DNA from: Holacanthus passer
Taxonomy: Eukaryota > Chordata > Actinopteri > Pomacanthidae
Direction of reading: 5' to 3'
NCBI GenBank assembly: GCA_025331565.1
Contig: JAFREQ010000009.1
Span: 7,243,501-7,307,500, forward strand
Length of the DNA: 64,000 nt
In this document: one piece after another, positions 26,255 to 38,990 of the stretch
Layout of the letters: each line of letters starts with the position of its first letter
Numbering within the stretch: the first letter of the stretch is position 1
The notes under the pieces: generated by a model
Told to the model about the DNA's origin: nothing
The model's database searches: none
The model's input: the letters and a program-made list of their open reading frames with translations, nothing else
Translations under genes and position numbers: made by a program

Positions 26255-28590
26255 ATACAATGCAATAATTGAATAATGGTTGGTTGGATAAGATTGAATA
26301 GTGGTCTCTTTTATCCAAAAATATTCACATCTAAACGCATAATTCTTACAATTTACTACATTTTTTGAAATACACTTCTCGCTGAGATTGTTATACTTTC
26401 ACCATATCAAGGATCTGTCTCAAAAATGGCTGTTGCATGTTGAAAGCATGATTACATGGGTGTCAGCTGCAGAGTGCGGAATAACAGCTAAATGCAACAT
26501 TTTGCTATGCTGATTATTTTCCTTTACCAGGGTTTCTTCCATAGCCTGTAGTTATCTTGATTCTCTGCCAAGATGCTAATGCACGTTGCATCCGGACGCT
26601 CGCTGCAGATGGAGGGCCCATAATTAGCTATATTTCCCTTCATCAGTGCGAAAGGAGAGTAAAGCTGTTACTGACACCGAGAAATACACTCTGACTGAGG
26701 GGTGGTTTTTAGTTGTTGCACCGTCTGATGAAAAAGTTCCTGACGTCCAGCAGGAGCCTGCGGGTTCAGGTCATCATGTTTCTGGGCACTGTTAAATGGA
26801 GCTGTGGCCCCAGCATGGCACTGCTGTCAGACCTCACAGCCTCTGACGACAACTTAGGGGGCTTGTAAAGAGGCCAGGGCTGATGGGTTTTTAGTCTCCT
26901 TGGGCTGCCAGCTGGAAGAAAATTGGAATGATCCTGTGGTGTGTCAGAGTGTGTGTTGCAGGAAGACACACTTTGAAGGCCTAGACACGAGAATGTGTCA
27001 CTGGTGGGAAGCCAGTTAGGGATTGTGTCCATGTCATTGTTCTCGTGAGTCCGAATGGTTGTTCAGAGCACCGGAAGGGAGAGATATCTGTGTAGGTATG
27101 GGTGGATGCTATAGAGGATGAAATCCAGGAAGTCCAGTTTGACTTTAAAGGATCATCATGTATAAAAACCAATGCGCTGTTACTGTAATATCATAATAAT
27201 ATCAGACAATTTTACAACTTTGCAATGTTGTTACAGCACCAAACATTTTATCCTACACATTGTAAAATAACACAGCTCATGTTACAAATAATGTACCATG
27301 CTCACATATTTGATTGACCATGACAGTGTGGCAGTGTACTGCAAGATGTTGCATTGTGTTGTGGCTGATGTTTGCCGTCAAAAGTTCAACCTTTTAGCTG
27401 CACAACCCTTTTTCAGTTAGTAAAGCTCCCCAGTATCAGGTGTAAAGAAGTGGTTAGTGGCACCATATGTATCATGGCTATGGCATGTACTTCAAAATGG
27501 ATGTGGACCCACATGCGGCTCTGTTTATACTGCATTGGGTCTTTGTGTAGATGGATGTGTTCACACATTTTCAGCATATACAGAATTTAAGTCACATCCC
27601 ACTTGGCAGCAACGCAGACACGGAAAGTAGGATTTGAGCTGAACAGTGGAGTCAGCAGTGATGAGGGCCACAGCGAAGGGAAATTAGCCATCCATAATAG
27701 CAGTGAGTAGGACAAGAGGATGTAATTTTACAGAGCCACTTGAAACAATGAGCAGTAACCTTTCAAAATCCCCTAATTCATAATTTCCATAAACATGTCC
27801 TGTTAAGTCTTTTAAGGGAGCTCTGTCTGCCAGTGGCTAGTTCTGTACATTTTTTCCTATAATATGTACCTATAGGCATCATTTGCATGGGAGGTATATG
27901 AGAGAGAGAGACAGTGAAATCTAATTATTGAGTGTGTGTGAGTGTAGAGGATAAATGTATACTCACAGTGTGTGAATGGGATGTAATGTAGTCGTGAGGG
28001 CGGATCCTTGCATCTTTGCCAAATGTTCCAAATGTTATTCATGCTAGGAGGAACTCTAGCTTCCTCTCAGCGTGAGTCTCTTTTTCGAAGTCTCTGATCC
28101 ACAGGCCTTGTGTTTGCCAGCATGGAAATGCTTCTGATGATCAAGCTAATTTAAAAGTGTGCTCTTGAAGTCAAGACACTTCATAATATTTTTATTGGAG
28201 AAGTGCCTTTTAAGTAATAATCCATGACAAGGACTTCTGTCGGAGAACACAGTGGTGATTCCTCCCAGAGCGTGTTTGCAAAAACATCAGCACTGATTTC
28301 GACTAAATGAAAAACGGCAGCAAACAGAAAGATATACATGGTAGCGTGAGCAGTGACAGCCACCATAGAAAAACATGGAAACAGCGTCAGTGGTTTGATC
28401 CTTTGCTTTCTGGAGGGACATTTTCAAGCCAGTTTGAGGTTGAGTGCTTGCTGTTTTCTTTAGAGACTGAAAAATAAAATGTAGGAGAAGGGGAGAATCA
28501 AATATAGATGAGTCAGTCAGGAACACATACTTTTCTTTATGCCTTTTAGAACTATTTGTCTTTCACTACAAGAAGATGTTATATATGAAT

Positions 28591-28605
28591 TGTGTGTGTG
28601 TGTGT
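28591..28605. repeat. Short (TG)n microsatellite
   Basis: About seven TG units following ATATATGAAT. Confidence 0.85.
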
Positions 28606-30964
28606 TTGTATATAATAATAGGAAATGTTTAGAAATATTGAATCTGGATTCATATTCTCACCCCTGTAATAAACAGCATGACAGACAATTGCAGAACAGA
28701 AGATAGGACATGAGGTTTTTTTTTTTTTAGTATTTATTGCAAAAGAGTGAAAATGGTCTTGAATCCAGAGCAAACCTACCAAAACATACTTCATTATTGT
28801 TTCTACGAGTTTATTTTATTACTACGTTTACTTTATGTAATTCTTTTAGAATATTTTTGAGCTATCCAGCGAGATAACAAAATTAAAAGCAAACTGTGTA
28901 AAAAATAAAGTTAACAATGACCTTGCATCAACCACTTTCCCTTTTTTTATGTATGTATATATATATACATATTTAAATAAAAGTAAAATATAAAGGGATG
29001 CTTTCTTTGAAAAAAAGCCAAGAAAGTCTTCTTGCATTCCACAGAGGGAATATTAAATAAAATATATGCTTTTAGATGAATCTGTAATGACGATATTGGC
29101 TGAATATCACAAAGAACTTTTTTTTCATTTATCACAGCTTTAGCAGACTTGTTGAACTCTTTTACACATTATACTGGAGGTGTAGTTGTAGAGGAGAAGC
29201 AGCCGGTATGAACATGACGGTCATTTTAACATATGATTGGGACTCGGATTTAGAGTGCTGTTTTGATGATTGCCTGAGCGGATGTAAGGAAAGGTTTGAT
29301 GGAGTAAGACACGATTACTGGCATCCTCTCAGCCCACAGCTGCTGAGGGTATTGGGACTCTATTGGAGAGGCCTTGTTGATTTTCCTCGTTGATTCCTAC
29401 TCAAGATCAATATTTTCTCAGGTCCCCTTCAGTCCTCTTACGTTCTAGGGTTAATCGACAACAATGGAAAGCTTCGGGGATTTGTGGAGACCCTGCCTTC
29501 TAATCCTTTCGCTCTGTGGAAGATAAACTAAGGGCTGTTGACAAGATCTCGAGTTAATTTGGTGCAGAATATAAGTCTCTCCCTTTCCTGGCCTGTGGAC
29601 ATATCAGCCTGGACTCACCACAGGCAACTCGCCCCAGCAGAACTTTTAGTGACATCTGAAAGCTCACATTTGTATTCAGATGTTTCCCACTTTATTTTCC
29701 ATGTCAGGAAAGCAAAGCAGAACTTTATATGACGCCTTGAGGGTCCCTCTGCTCTCAAAGCCATTGTTGTGATGTGAGGAGTCACTTTTTGAATATTCCC
29801 ACTGCATTTTCATACACTGTTTAATAATTCACTGAAAATTATAAGAAATGTGGCAGTGTGTGTAATATACATAACTAGGTCTAATGGTATGCTGAATTTT
29901 ATCAAGCTGCCCGGGGCGTTTCATTCGACATCATCATACTGCATGCGCAGCAGTCACTTAGGACTTGTATATATACTGCATGGATGGATGTTGGCGTCGG
30001 ATCGTGACCTTGTTTTAAATTGCATATTACAGCATAATCATTGTTTGATCTTTCAGAAAGCCTTAGGAGATTGTACTAACAGTTGCAACTAATAAAGATC
30101 AAATAGATCCTGCTAATTTAATTTCAATATGAGTTATTCTTAGTCAATGGTTCATGACCGTGACAGATCAAAGTTGAACAGGTGGTCACATCATTTGAAA
30201 AGTAGAGGTGGAAATTTCAAAACGCGCATCGCCGAAAGGGTAAATTCATGTTGTCCCTTTGTTTCTGCTCTTTGTTTCACTGCAACCGAGCTCACGCTGG
30301 TCTTCTCTGGAGCGTGTCAAGCACTGCGATGCCAACGTCCTGAAGAGGCTGAGGAGAAAACAAACAAAATCTGGACGCCTGAGGTTTGGGATGAGGCCAA
30401 ATTTGACAAAGCAGTCAGTCATCACTCTCCCAACAATCCTGAAAACAATGAACACGCCACAGTGGGCCCGCCATCTGTTTGGGAGGAGGAATGCTGTTCG
30501 ACTCTCAATATGGTTAGTGAGACATAATATGAGCTGCTGTTAGTGCTAAATTTAAACGCATTTTGTAAATTCAAATGCATTTTACTTCTCATTTAGAGCA
30601 GTTTTGCTGACACCGTCTTAGAATATGGTCCCATCTAATGTTGCTTTTCCTCATCTCATTAAAGTAGTTCAACAGCAATGAAGCAAAAAAGATCCTCATT
30701 AGGTACCAGTCCAGTCATTAGTAATTGTAATTTAGTAATCCAGTAATGAGCTTTACTATCTTTCTTGGGGTATTGGGCAGCAACAAGTTATTATTTTTAC
30801 CACCTATTGATCATTTTTGTGATTGTTTAGTCAATACAATGAAAATAGTAAAAAAAAAAGAGCTCTGTATAACTCAAGTGAATGAAAGTTGTTTTCATCC
30901 AGCCAACATATAGAGAAGCTGGTGCTCATGTGCTACTGGAAAATACCACACAAAATCAAAAAGA

Positions 30965-31660
30965 AATCTACGAAATAAGAACTTTTATTCATAATATATT
31001 CATACTTGTACACAAGTAAAATAAAATGCATATCTATGGTTCCATTGCAATCTCCATAAACAAACTGACAGCATTCATTTTGGTAAATGCTACCCATATA
31101 CCCTTTCTGTCATGAAAATAGAACTAAAATTGGGGGAGGTAAAACATTTCTTTTTATAAACATAAAAAAACATAACATGACCCAACAAATGCATCACTTT
31201 GAATAAATAATGGGGGGAGATCGTTTATCTTCATTAAACGGACCCAACATTCTTTGTGTGCGCTCTGTCTCTGATTTCCTGTAGTTGATGTTTTTGTTTT
31301 TGTCTTTTTTTTTTTTTTTTTTAATTCTTCCAGTGGTCTGTCTAAGCAGTAAAAGCTTTTAAGAGGGAAAAAGGGAGGAGTCTCCGAAGTGTAGCTTAGA
31401 CACGGTACAGTTAAGTACATAGAGAACAAACAATTTTGGGCACCAATTCATTATATACATTAGATCTGTGTTCTGTAAAGGCATCCATTTTGTTAAATGT
31501 ACTCTAACGTCCTCGTCCATGTTTGTCCTCACCCACGGTGGGTCAACGTGACTCCTCGCTTTTCAGTCACTGTCTGTTGTAGATGTCACTGCATCTTCTG
31601 TTATCATTGTCATGAGCATCAACAATCTTGAGTCCTGTGTTCAGAGTGAGATCAGGAGTC
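30965..31660 (-). other. rtn4r: Probable 3' UTR of rtn4r
   Basis: Untranslated sequence follows the TAG stop on the minus strand. It has no open frame of note. It contains a run of A in the transcript sense (T run at about 31,306-31,322 on the plus strand) and is AT-rich towards its end. The end is inferred from the AATAAA at 30,984-30,989. An alternative longer or shorter UTR cannot be excluded. Confidence 0.5.
30984..30989 (-). terminator. rtn4r: Candidate polyadenylation signal (AATAAA) for rtn4r
   Basis: This is the first canonical AATAAA I find on the minus strand downstream of the rtn4r stop, about 670 bases away. A weaker TATAAA-type hexamer occurs earlier, near 31,153. Use of this site is inferred from position only. 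Confidence 0.4.
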
Positions 31661-33042
31661 CTAAGACATGGCTAGAGATATCCAGATCATGGGAATGAAG
31701 AGAAAGCGCAGCACTTGCAAAGTAGAACCCTGGCCTTTGATGCACTGGGTGTCTGATTTGGGCTTTTTGGAACACTTCTTTTTCTTTTTGTTTGATGCTG
31801 TAGATGATTCCAGATTGTCTATAAGGTCGGGGTTTAGGTTTTCCAAAGACTTGTCCAGGGTGTTGGACAAGGTTCCCAGCGGTCCATCGTTCTGCTTGTT
31901 CTGGGTCTCGTTTTTCGTTCGTTCCGGCTCCTTATATTTAGTCTTGGACATGTTCTCCTTTTCCTTGAGGGGGTTGTTGGTGATTTGGCGGCTCTTGCCA
32001 GACAGGATGGAGGACTTGTCATTATCTCCGAGACAACACCTGGGAATGGTGTCTCCCAGGGGATTTTCAGTGGAGGAGAATTTCCCAGACTGTGCCTTAG
32101 AGCTGAAGAGATTGGTCTGGATTTGAGGCGTTTCCACACACCCCTCCAAGTCTTCACTTTTCAGTCGTTTCAGATCCTTTCCTGCCAGGAACTCGGGAAC
32201 ATTGCACTCCAACTCAGAGCTGGAACCTTTGAAACGTTTGAACCAGTCCCACAAGGTCCTCGCCCTGCAATCACAGATCCACTGGTTCCCATTTAAACGC
32301 AAATACTGGAGAGACACCAGCGCGTCCATGGTCTCCCCCGTCAGGACAGTGAGATTGTTGAAGAACAAGAATAGGGATTTCAGCTTACCAAGATCACTGA
32401 ACGCCCTTGGCTGAACATAGATGACTCGGTTCTGGTGTAGCAGCAGCCGATCCAGATTGATTAAGCCTCGAAACATGTTGTCTGTCACTATCTTGATTTT
32501 GTTGTTGTGCAGGTAGAGATAGGTGAGGTTGGCAAGGTCCAGAAAAGTGTCATCATGCAGGGTTAGGATGTTATTGTCCTGCAGGTAAAGGTACTGTAGG
32601 GAGAACATTCCTCGGAAAACCCCGATGGGGAGCTCTGACAGGCCACACCTGTGCAGGTGGAGGGTGTGCAGCTTAGTTAAGCCCCGGAAGGCCGTAGGGC
32701 TGATGGTGCGGAGGTTGCTGTTGTCTCCGATGTCCAGTTCCTCGAGTTTTTCCAAGCCGTAGAAGGCCCCAGCCTCGATGTAGCTGATGTTGTTGGAGTA
32801 GAGCCAGAGAACAGTGAGATTGTGGCAAGAGCTGAAGCTGGTGGACCTCACCACCGTTAGCTTATTGCTCTGGAGGAATATCCGCTGGCTCCGCACGGGG
32901 ATCTCAGTCGGGATGGAAAACAGTCCTTGTTGTTGGCAGGCCACAGTGGGCCTGGGCTCACTATAGCACACACACTTGGCAGGGCAGCTGTCAGTTTGAG
33001 GCACAAGGTTCAGCCACATCACCAGAAACAGGAGTCGCCCCC
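31661..33042 (-). CDS. rtn4r: Nogo receptor (reticulon 4 receptor), large 3' coding exon; 5' end in a separate exon not identified
   Basis: This exon encodes most of a GPI-anchored neuronal LRR receptor; in mammals the family binds myelin inhibitors (Nogo-66, MAG, OMgp) and restrains axon growth. Numbering from the in-frame GTG at 33,022, I see an N-terminal cap with CPAKCVCY (Cys 13, 17, 19, 29), about eight LRRs to residue 245, and a C-terminal cap (Cys 250, 252, 273, 295) containing CDCRAR. A stalk follows with RCC at 328-330, a poly-Lys patch, Cys 417/427, and a hydrophobic tail (about 435-453) typical of a GPI signal. N-glycosylation sequons occur at Asn 68, 78, 165, 223, 357 and 371. 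The stalk features RCC, DKSSIL and DGPLGTL match RTN4R better than the paralogues RTN4RL1 and RTN4RL2. The reading frame stays open to the splice acceptor and adds GRLLFLV before the first ATG (33,019). This is the signal-peptide core, so that ATG is not the true start. Stop codon is TAG. Confidence 0.95.
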
Positions 33043-33081
33043 CTACGGAGACAGAATAAAGAAAAAAAAGAGAAACATCAG
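33043..33081 (-). other. rtn4r: Splice acceptor and branch point of the last rtn4r intron
   Basis: Read on the minus strand, a pyrimidine-rich tract (about 33,046-33,070, including a run of eight T) leads into CCGTAG, with the AG at 33,044-33,043. A CTGAT branch-point-like motif lies at 33,081-33,077, about 34 bases upstream. Splicing here leaves two bases of a glycine or arginine codon (xGG) at the exon start, so the previous exon must end in phase 1. The residues then encoded (G-R-L-L) line up with the G-S-R-L-L of the mammalian signal peptide. Confidence 0.85.
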
Positions 33082-36000
33082 TGGATTAGTAAATAATGTA
33101 TGTAAATATTCAAAGTCACAGTTCCAATATAGTCGCAGAAATCTGTAGAAATAGATGAATTCAGGTCAGAATGTAATATGCATAAAGCTTTGAAAGAACA
33201 CCCTCCATTTTAATCAGACAACATAATTGGAGAATCAGTCGACTATAGAGCATCAGAGTAGCTCTGATAAAGCGTAGATGAAATAGATATTAATCTCTTT
33301 TTTTTGATATTCATATGCCTGAAAATAGGTTTTTGAAAACATTAAAATGCCACCGTGTGAGCAATATTCAATACGCACAATTTAAGCCGACGACACTGCA
33401 CACTATCAAATTACATAACCAGCAGAACCCAAAACATTTTCTCGCACAAAGTGAACATTCAGCACATTACTACAGAACAGGGAATCCTCCTGATAACAGT
33501 GATTCAGCATGTATTTTAACAGTGAACTTCTTTGGATGTGGGGACACATCTCCTCCCTGCTGCCTCCTCTGACGTGAAGACTTAAACAGCCGGAAGAGAT
33601 TCCTGTGAAGGCAGACTCGTTTAAAATTGGGCGTGTGGCTTTTATGTGGAATTAGCTCGCTCTAATAGGGCGGACATAACTAATGGTGTTTCAGCGTTCC
33701 TGAGGTTGACATTTAGCCTGACGCTGGGAGATAAGCTTTCATGCCAGGCTAAGAGATTGATGCCTGGGGGCCAAGGTGGAAAGAGGTTCTACAGAGACCC
33801 TGCTAGAGTTTCCACTGCGCAGCCATGACTGAAGCATTTTTTATAAGTGCAGCATGAAGATGAGATATATACAAGAGGTGTGGTAGCACTCAGAGCCTTG
33901 TAAAGATTCTTGTATGTGTTTGCCCCGAAGGCAACCATGTTTAAAATAAGGCGTATTCCGCATTTGCTTGCATTAATTATTTCTGCTTGTCCTCTGCTAT
34001 GGTTAAGAGCAGTTTGCTACACAGCACCAGGATAAGTGAAATGGGCTGGATTTCCACATGTGAATGATCACTTCTGACATTACACGGTTGTAGGGGCAGC
34101 TGAGGTGAAAAAAAAATACAGTGCATCTGTCGGGGCTCACTCATTCCTTCATGTCGAGATGATGGCGTCAAAGTGTCACAGGCATGTCAAGTATCAGCGT
34201 ATAATCGCAGGTGCTCCTCCAAATCTCTGAATCCTCTTCTGCACCTGCCCTGACGGAGAGATTTCCAATCTCCGCTCCCATGCACATGTGAGGAATCCCA
34301 GGCTTGCAGGCATGACAGGTAGTGAGGCTGTGGAAAAATGCATGAGCCCCGCTCAGCCCTCTCTCCATTCCCACTCTCCCTCTTCTCATTCCCCTGCAAT
34401 GTGTTGTGGTGCAGCTCATCTCTGGACCTTGTTAAACGGAGCTCTGGTGTGGCCTGACAGCAGCCCTCTGCTGCACTTTCCTTCCAATCTCGCTGCTCAG
34501 CCGTCAGACTGCCACCGGAAAGCTGTCAAGACTTTCCACTCTTTCTGCATCGCAGCACTTTTCCCTCAGCACTGCCTAACAATAGCAATATTTTATCGCA
34601 CAGCACGCTTCGTGTATCTCCTCTGCCGTCTTCATTTTTTTTTTCCCCCTGCGCTGTCTATTCATTAACAGGCTATTTCCACCCACGCGTTGCATGTCAA
34701 AGCCTGGTTTCCTCAGCTCTCGGCATAATATGTCTTGTCTTTGTTAGCGTCTGTTGAATGACAGAATAAGCCCCACAATGTCATCAACTCCGTCCCAATT
34801 AGTTTTTGCTCACTAACAGCATCTTCACATCTGCACCAAACTGATTGCATTACCATATGACACAAACATAAATCCCAAGTCACGGCTTCCTGACACCTTT
34901 TACACTTTCACTCCTTCATAACCCCATTTCTGAGAAACCTCTGCGTGACTTCACAGTTGGACTCGTCACCTCCCACTCTGGAGACTCTATGCTGTGTTCA
35001 CATTATCGATCGGCCAACAACGCTGCTCTTTCACCCTGTTTTTTTCATCTCTACTTTGTCGTCTTCGCTTCTAAATCGTGGCAAAGATTACACTAAAAGG
35101 AGCCAATGTTTAGCTGTTTGTCCTCACAGCTGTCGTTGATACGAACTCTAATATCTTAAAGTACAGCATCAGGGTTTTTGGGTGGGAAAAAAAAAATCCA
35201 TTCCTTATCGTCTTTTGCCAGCTTTGGTTTCAACGCTTAATCTTCCCCTATCTGCTGTGTCAAAACAAGGCCCCAAGCGCTGCCTTCCTGTTTCAGACCC
35301 TGCCAGTGGCCACCCTTCTGAGAGCCATATTATTGTACAGCGGCAATCATCACTCTGTTTAAGAGCAGACAAGCCTTTGTTTCCTCCTGACTGACACTGT
35401 TGCCCCTCCAGCTCTGAGTAGAGTACATCAATTCACCTCCTCCCTCTCCTCCAAGACTAGCACTTCTATTTTCAATAGGAGCCTGACAATATATAGCAGC
35501 TCAAAAAAATTGCTGGTGATTTTTTTTTAGATATTTGCTGATACAGTTCCCTTGTTTAATTCAATTGTCTGACAAACTAAATTCTCTGAAATCATGTGAT
35601 GCAGTTGAGGACGCTCTGGTTAGGAGATTAAATTGGGCTGATATTGGTCTTCCAGCAAAAATTGGAAATCGGTCTCTCGGCGTCCCTTTGCTTGGATCGT
35701 GTTATGATATTGCTTCACTCAGCCAGCTTCAGGCATGACAATCTGAAAAGCCTGCAACGAAACCTGCTTTGTCCTGCTTTAACAGCTCACCTTTGTACCC
35801 ACCTCCACATGCCACACAAGAATTTCATCAGTATGCTTTTCAAAGGGAGTTTTGTCCCATGGTCAAAAATTAAATACTGGGAGAGGTAATTTGGGACATG
35901 AAAGTGGGCAGTGATGTAGATGAATAACTTCAAGTCCAAAAATACTGGTATCAATTCTCAGCGAGAGGACAATACATTCAGCAGCAAAACTGAGAGAAGC

Positions 36001-37867
36001 CCACAGGAGTGGTGCGAGTGGGCACAGACAGCTTTGTTTACTTATTGTATGAGTGCATCACTTAGCCAGACTCCTCGCTCATTTGCATGTGTCCCTGGCA
36101 TGTTCGCAACTCCAGAACAAACTCTCAGCCTTCCTTTGTCTTATTGTGAAAACACAACACCCACAAAACCCTTCCTCGCGCTCCGTAACCCTCAGTGAAC
36201 ACAGAGGGCACGTCAGGACGGCGCATTCAGGGGGGCCTCCGATTCATCACAGTGGCTTTACTTTGAAGGGCTGGGGATTGGGCAGGGACGGCTAACATGA
36301 CAGTCTTATCCCCTTGGCCCGGAGTGGAAGTGATGTCTCTGTCAGAGATGAATCACGGTAGTCCTCCAGAGGGACCTCCTGGCCTCTTTCTGAAATCATA
36401 CATTATTGTGTTGCTCAGAGGCGGGCCTGCATTTAATATAGTCATGATCGTTCTCTCTAAGGTCATGTATCCTGTGTGAATCCATCCATGCATACATAAA
36501 TTGTTTTTATATCATGTTGAAGGAAATAAGTTAGAGGAAAGTGTATAGGATATGACAGTTGTATGAAGCCCAATTTTGGCACAGCCAAGGCAGCTATAAA
36601 TGACTTTGTGAGGTGAGAGTAATAAAGGGCAATAAGTCGGTGCAGCACAGACTCGCAAACTCACACACACACAAAATTCTTATGAGGAGTGAACACAAAA
36701 ATATGATTATATTCCTCCACAAAGAAAATATGTTCAGATTTTTTTGTTTGTGTTTTAAACTGCACTTTGACTCTTTACTTCATTATTTTCAAGGTCAGAA
36801 TTTTTTTTCCAAGTGGCATATAAACCTTAGACAGGCAGGTGACTGGGAGTCTGCCATCTTTTTTGAATCAGTTATCATCGTGCTTTTTTTTTAAAATCTG
36901 GGCTGATTTTGTTTATTTCTGTTTTCTCTCTGTTGTCAATGGCTGACTGTTCTGCCTCCTTCTGCTCTCCCTTCTGGTACTCAGTATGACATGTGGTCAA
37001 CTTGACTATCTAGCCACGACCAACTCTTTTTAAATTCCACATAAAGCAGGTCGTTAGTTGTGTAAAAATGCTCTTTAATCACCATCACCCACAACATCTG
37101 CAGTTTCATCAAAGTTCAGGCCTTGATAATGACTTTTTGGTTTATGAGGTTATGATATGCTGTACTGAGGGTGAAGAAACTTTACTCTTATTACTCTAAA
37201 TGAATTCCTTTTCGTCTACTTAAACTTTTTCTTAACTAAATTCTAAATCAGTGCTTCGACTTTCACTCACGGAGAGTTTTTGATAAAGTACTACTTTTGG
37301 AAAGGCGAAAATTACAGAGTAGCCTACAGTTACACTGTCATGGCAGACCAGGAGAATATTCCATTTAAGTTTGCTTTGAACCTCTTTTCCCTCATAAGCC
37401 TGTGAAAAAGTTTTATTATAGAGAAGAAATGGTCTTCACTTTCAAGAGCATCACTGAATTGCAGAGGGATTGGTTGGTAGGGCATATTCATATGCAAAAG
37501 GTTGTGATCAGAAGCCACATTGGCCCTTTTATGGCTACCATATTTACTCTGTCACTGAGAGAGCGGTGTTCAAAAGAGATACTTTTCCACTTTTACTCAG
37601 TTTTCAATGCAATTATTCTTACTTCTAGGTCAGGTAATATTTCTTCACTTGTGCATTCCAGTACTTTTATAACTTTCTTAATGGTGTCCTAACTATTACG
37701 ATGTGATTCTGGTTGTAATGAAGACTGCACTGCCATTTGACCTTTGACATAAATGATAAGTGGATTAAATGTTTAATATTGAAAAAAAGTCCCTGTATCT
37801 CAATCTGGACATGATTCATCTTCAACTCAATTACGAGAAGAGCATGCACACATAAGCGCACAAAAAA
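33082..37867 (-). other. rtn4r: rtn4r intron 1, near part
   Basis: This lies immediately upstream of the splice acceptor, so it is intronic on the minus strand unless a very near first exon exists. I found no phase-compatible start exon here. Thymine-rich tracts occur at 34,635 and 35,520. The 37,170-37,320 part has TACTT-rich words reminiscent of decayed fish MITEs. Confidence 0.5.
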
Positions 37868-38990
37868 TACTACTAATAATAAATTTGATTTGTATAGCTT
37901 CTTTCAAAAGTGTTGTAAAGTGCTTCACAACATCAAAATAAAACGCAATCTGATATAATTACAAAATAAAAGCATTATAAAAAGGGTAATTTAAAAAAGC
38001 ACAAATAAAATTAAGTATATGATAAGATATTAAAATAATAAGATAGTAGGACTGATTAACAGACAAACACAGCAAGAAATTAATTAAGTGAAGCACACTT
38101 TTAAAAAGTGCATTTAAAAAAGAGATTTGAAATAGACTTTTGTTAGAATTATTGAAGGGTCTGGCACAGTTTGAATTAACTGAAGTCTGGAAAGGTTATG
38201 TTTCCTTAAGCATGAGTAGAATAAGTTACAATCGTCTAAACAGCATGTGATGATTGCATGAGGTGTGGAGAGATGTGATTATGAGTGATGTCTGGTCCTA
38301 TGATAATGACTTTGGATTTGTGTGGAGGAAATCCTTCAACAGCCAGAACTGAACCTGAACTTTAGGCATGCTCTGAGAATGACTAAGTGGTTGTTATCGG
38401 TGTGGTCCAGAGAATAATAAAGCTGCGTGTCATCTGTGCAAAAAATGGAAACTAATATTGCAGATTGTGTGGGTGATCTGCAATTAATCTCTGTGCTGTG
38501 GCCCACTCTACAGCCAGACTGATTTTTTTTTCTACGTTTTTAAAATTTCCATTTCCATCCATTTTCACATCCTAAATTACTATTTTTTTTCTTAAACCAC
38601 AGCCAGGAATGGAAGTTTGGAGATGGACATTTTGTTCAGGATTGTGGGGTCCAGTGATGTTGTTTTTTTTTTTTGTTGTTTTTTTTTTGAGATGTTTGGA
38701 TGATTTCAGACTTAAAATGATCAGGGACAGTGCTAGATGTGAGAGAGGAATTGATTATGATTGAAATAAAAGGACAAATTAGCTTTAAGACGTCTTTAAG
38801 GAAGTGGGTGGAAAGGAAATCAAGAGAACAGGATGTGGGCTTCATATTGCTAATGGTCTTGGTCAAATAATCAATTGATTCAGGGTGAAATAACTTAGGA
38901 GAGCAGGACAGATGACGGGTGGGGTAATTCAATTTCCTATTGTGATGACTTTGTTGGGAAGGATAGAAACTCCTCACATATCTCTGTGGA
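37868..38990 (-). mobile_element. Decayed non-LTR retrotransposon (L2/Rex1-like LINE), reverse-transcriptase 3' half
   Basis: On the minus strand, frames broken by stops and frameshifts give successive pieces of a LINE reverse transcriptase in the correct order. A block at about 38,977-38,700 contains TVPDHFKS, then SISKLPFL near 38,620. QSGCRVGHSTE follows near 38,510, then the catalytic-site remnant CTDDTQLYYSLD at 38,440-38,399 (normally YADDTQLY). A KVIIIGPD piece comes next, then LSRLQLIQ within 38,239-38,138. The 3' tail (about 37,960-37,868) has the GTGAAGCACTTT and GCTATACAAAT phrases and a TTATTA-rich end seen in fish LINEs. The catalytic motif has lost its first aromatic residue and the frame is interrupted, so it is dead. 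Poly-T tracts at 38,660-38,688 interrupt it. The clade assignment is from general resemblance. Confidence 0.85.

Larger units (their letters stand above)
21309..30960. other. Intergenic DNA downstream of rtn4r, no gene seen
   Basis: Microsatellites at 22.0, 23.1 and 28.6 kb and an A tract at 26.2 kb are the only clear features. Segment 25,060-25,640 (with CATGATCATTCCATGGCC-like words on either strand) may be a diverged repeat. Open frames at 26,770-27,170 and 30,150-30,530 are unsupported by any family resemblance. Confidence 0.5.

Noticed and set aside
31668..32126. 152-codon open frame on the plus strand, antisense to rtn4r
   Set aside because: It is a shadow of the strongly coding minus-strand frame and has no independent features.
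33017..33022. Start of rtn4r at the in-frame GTG (33,022) or first ATG (33,019)
   Set aside because: The open frame continues upstream through hydrophobic signal-peptide residues to a strong splice acceptor. Starting here would leave no functional signal peptide.
35780..35824. Minus-strand ATG-to-GTGAGC stretch as rtn4r exon 1
   Set aside because: The donor is good but the stretch ends in phase 2.
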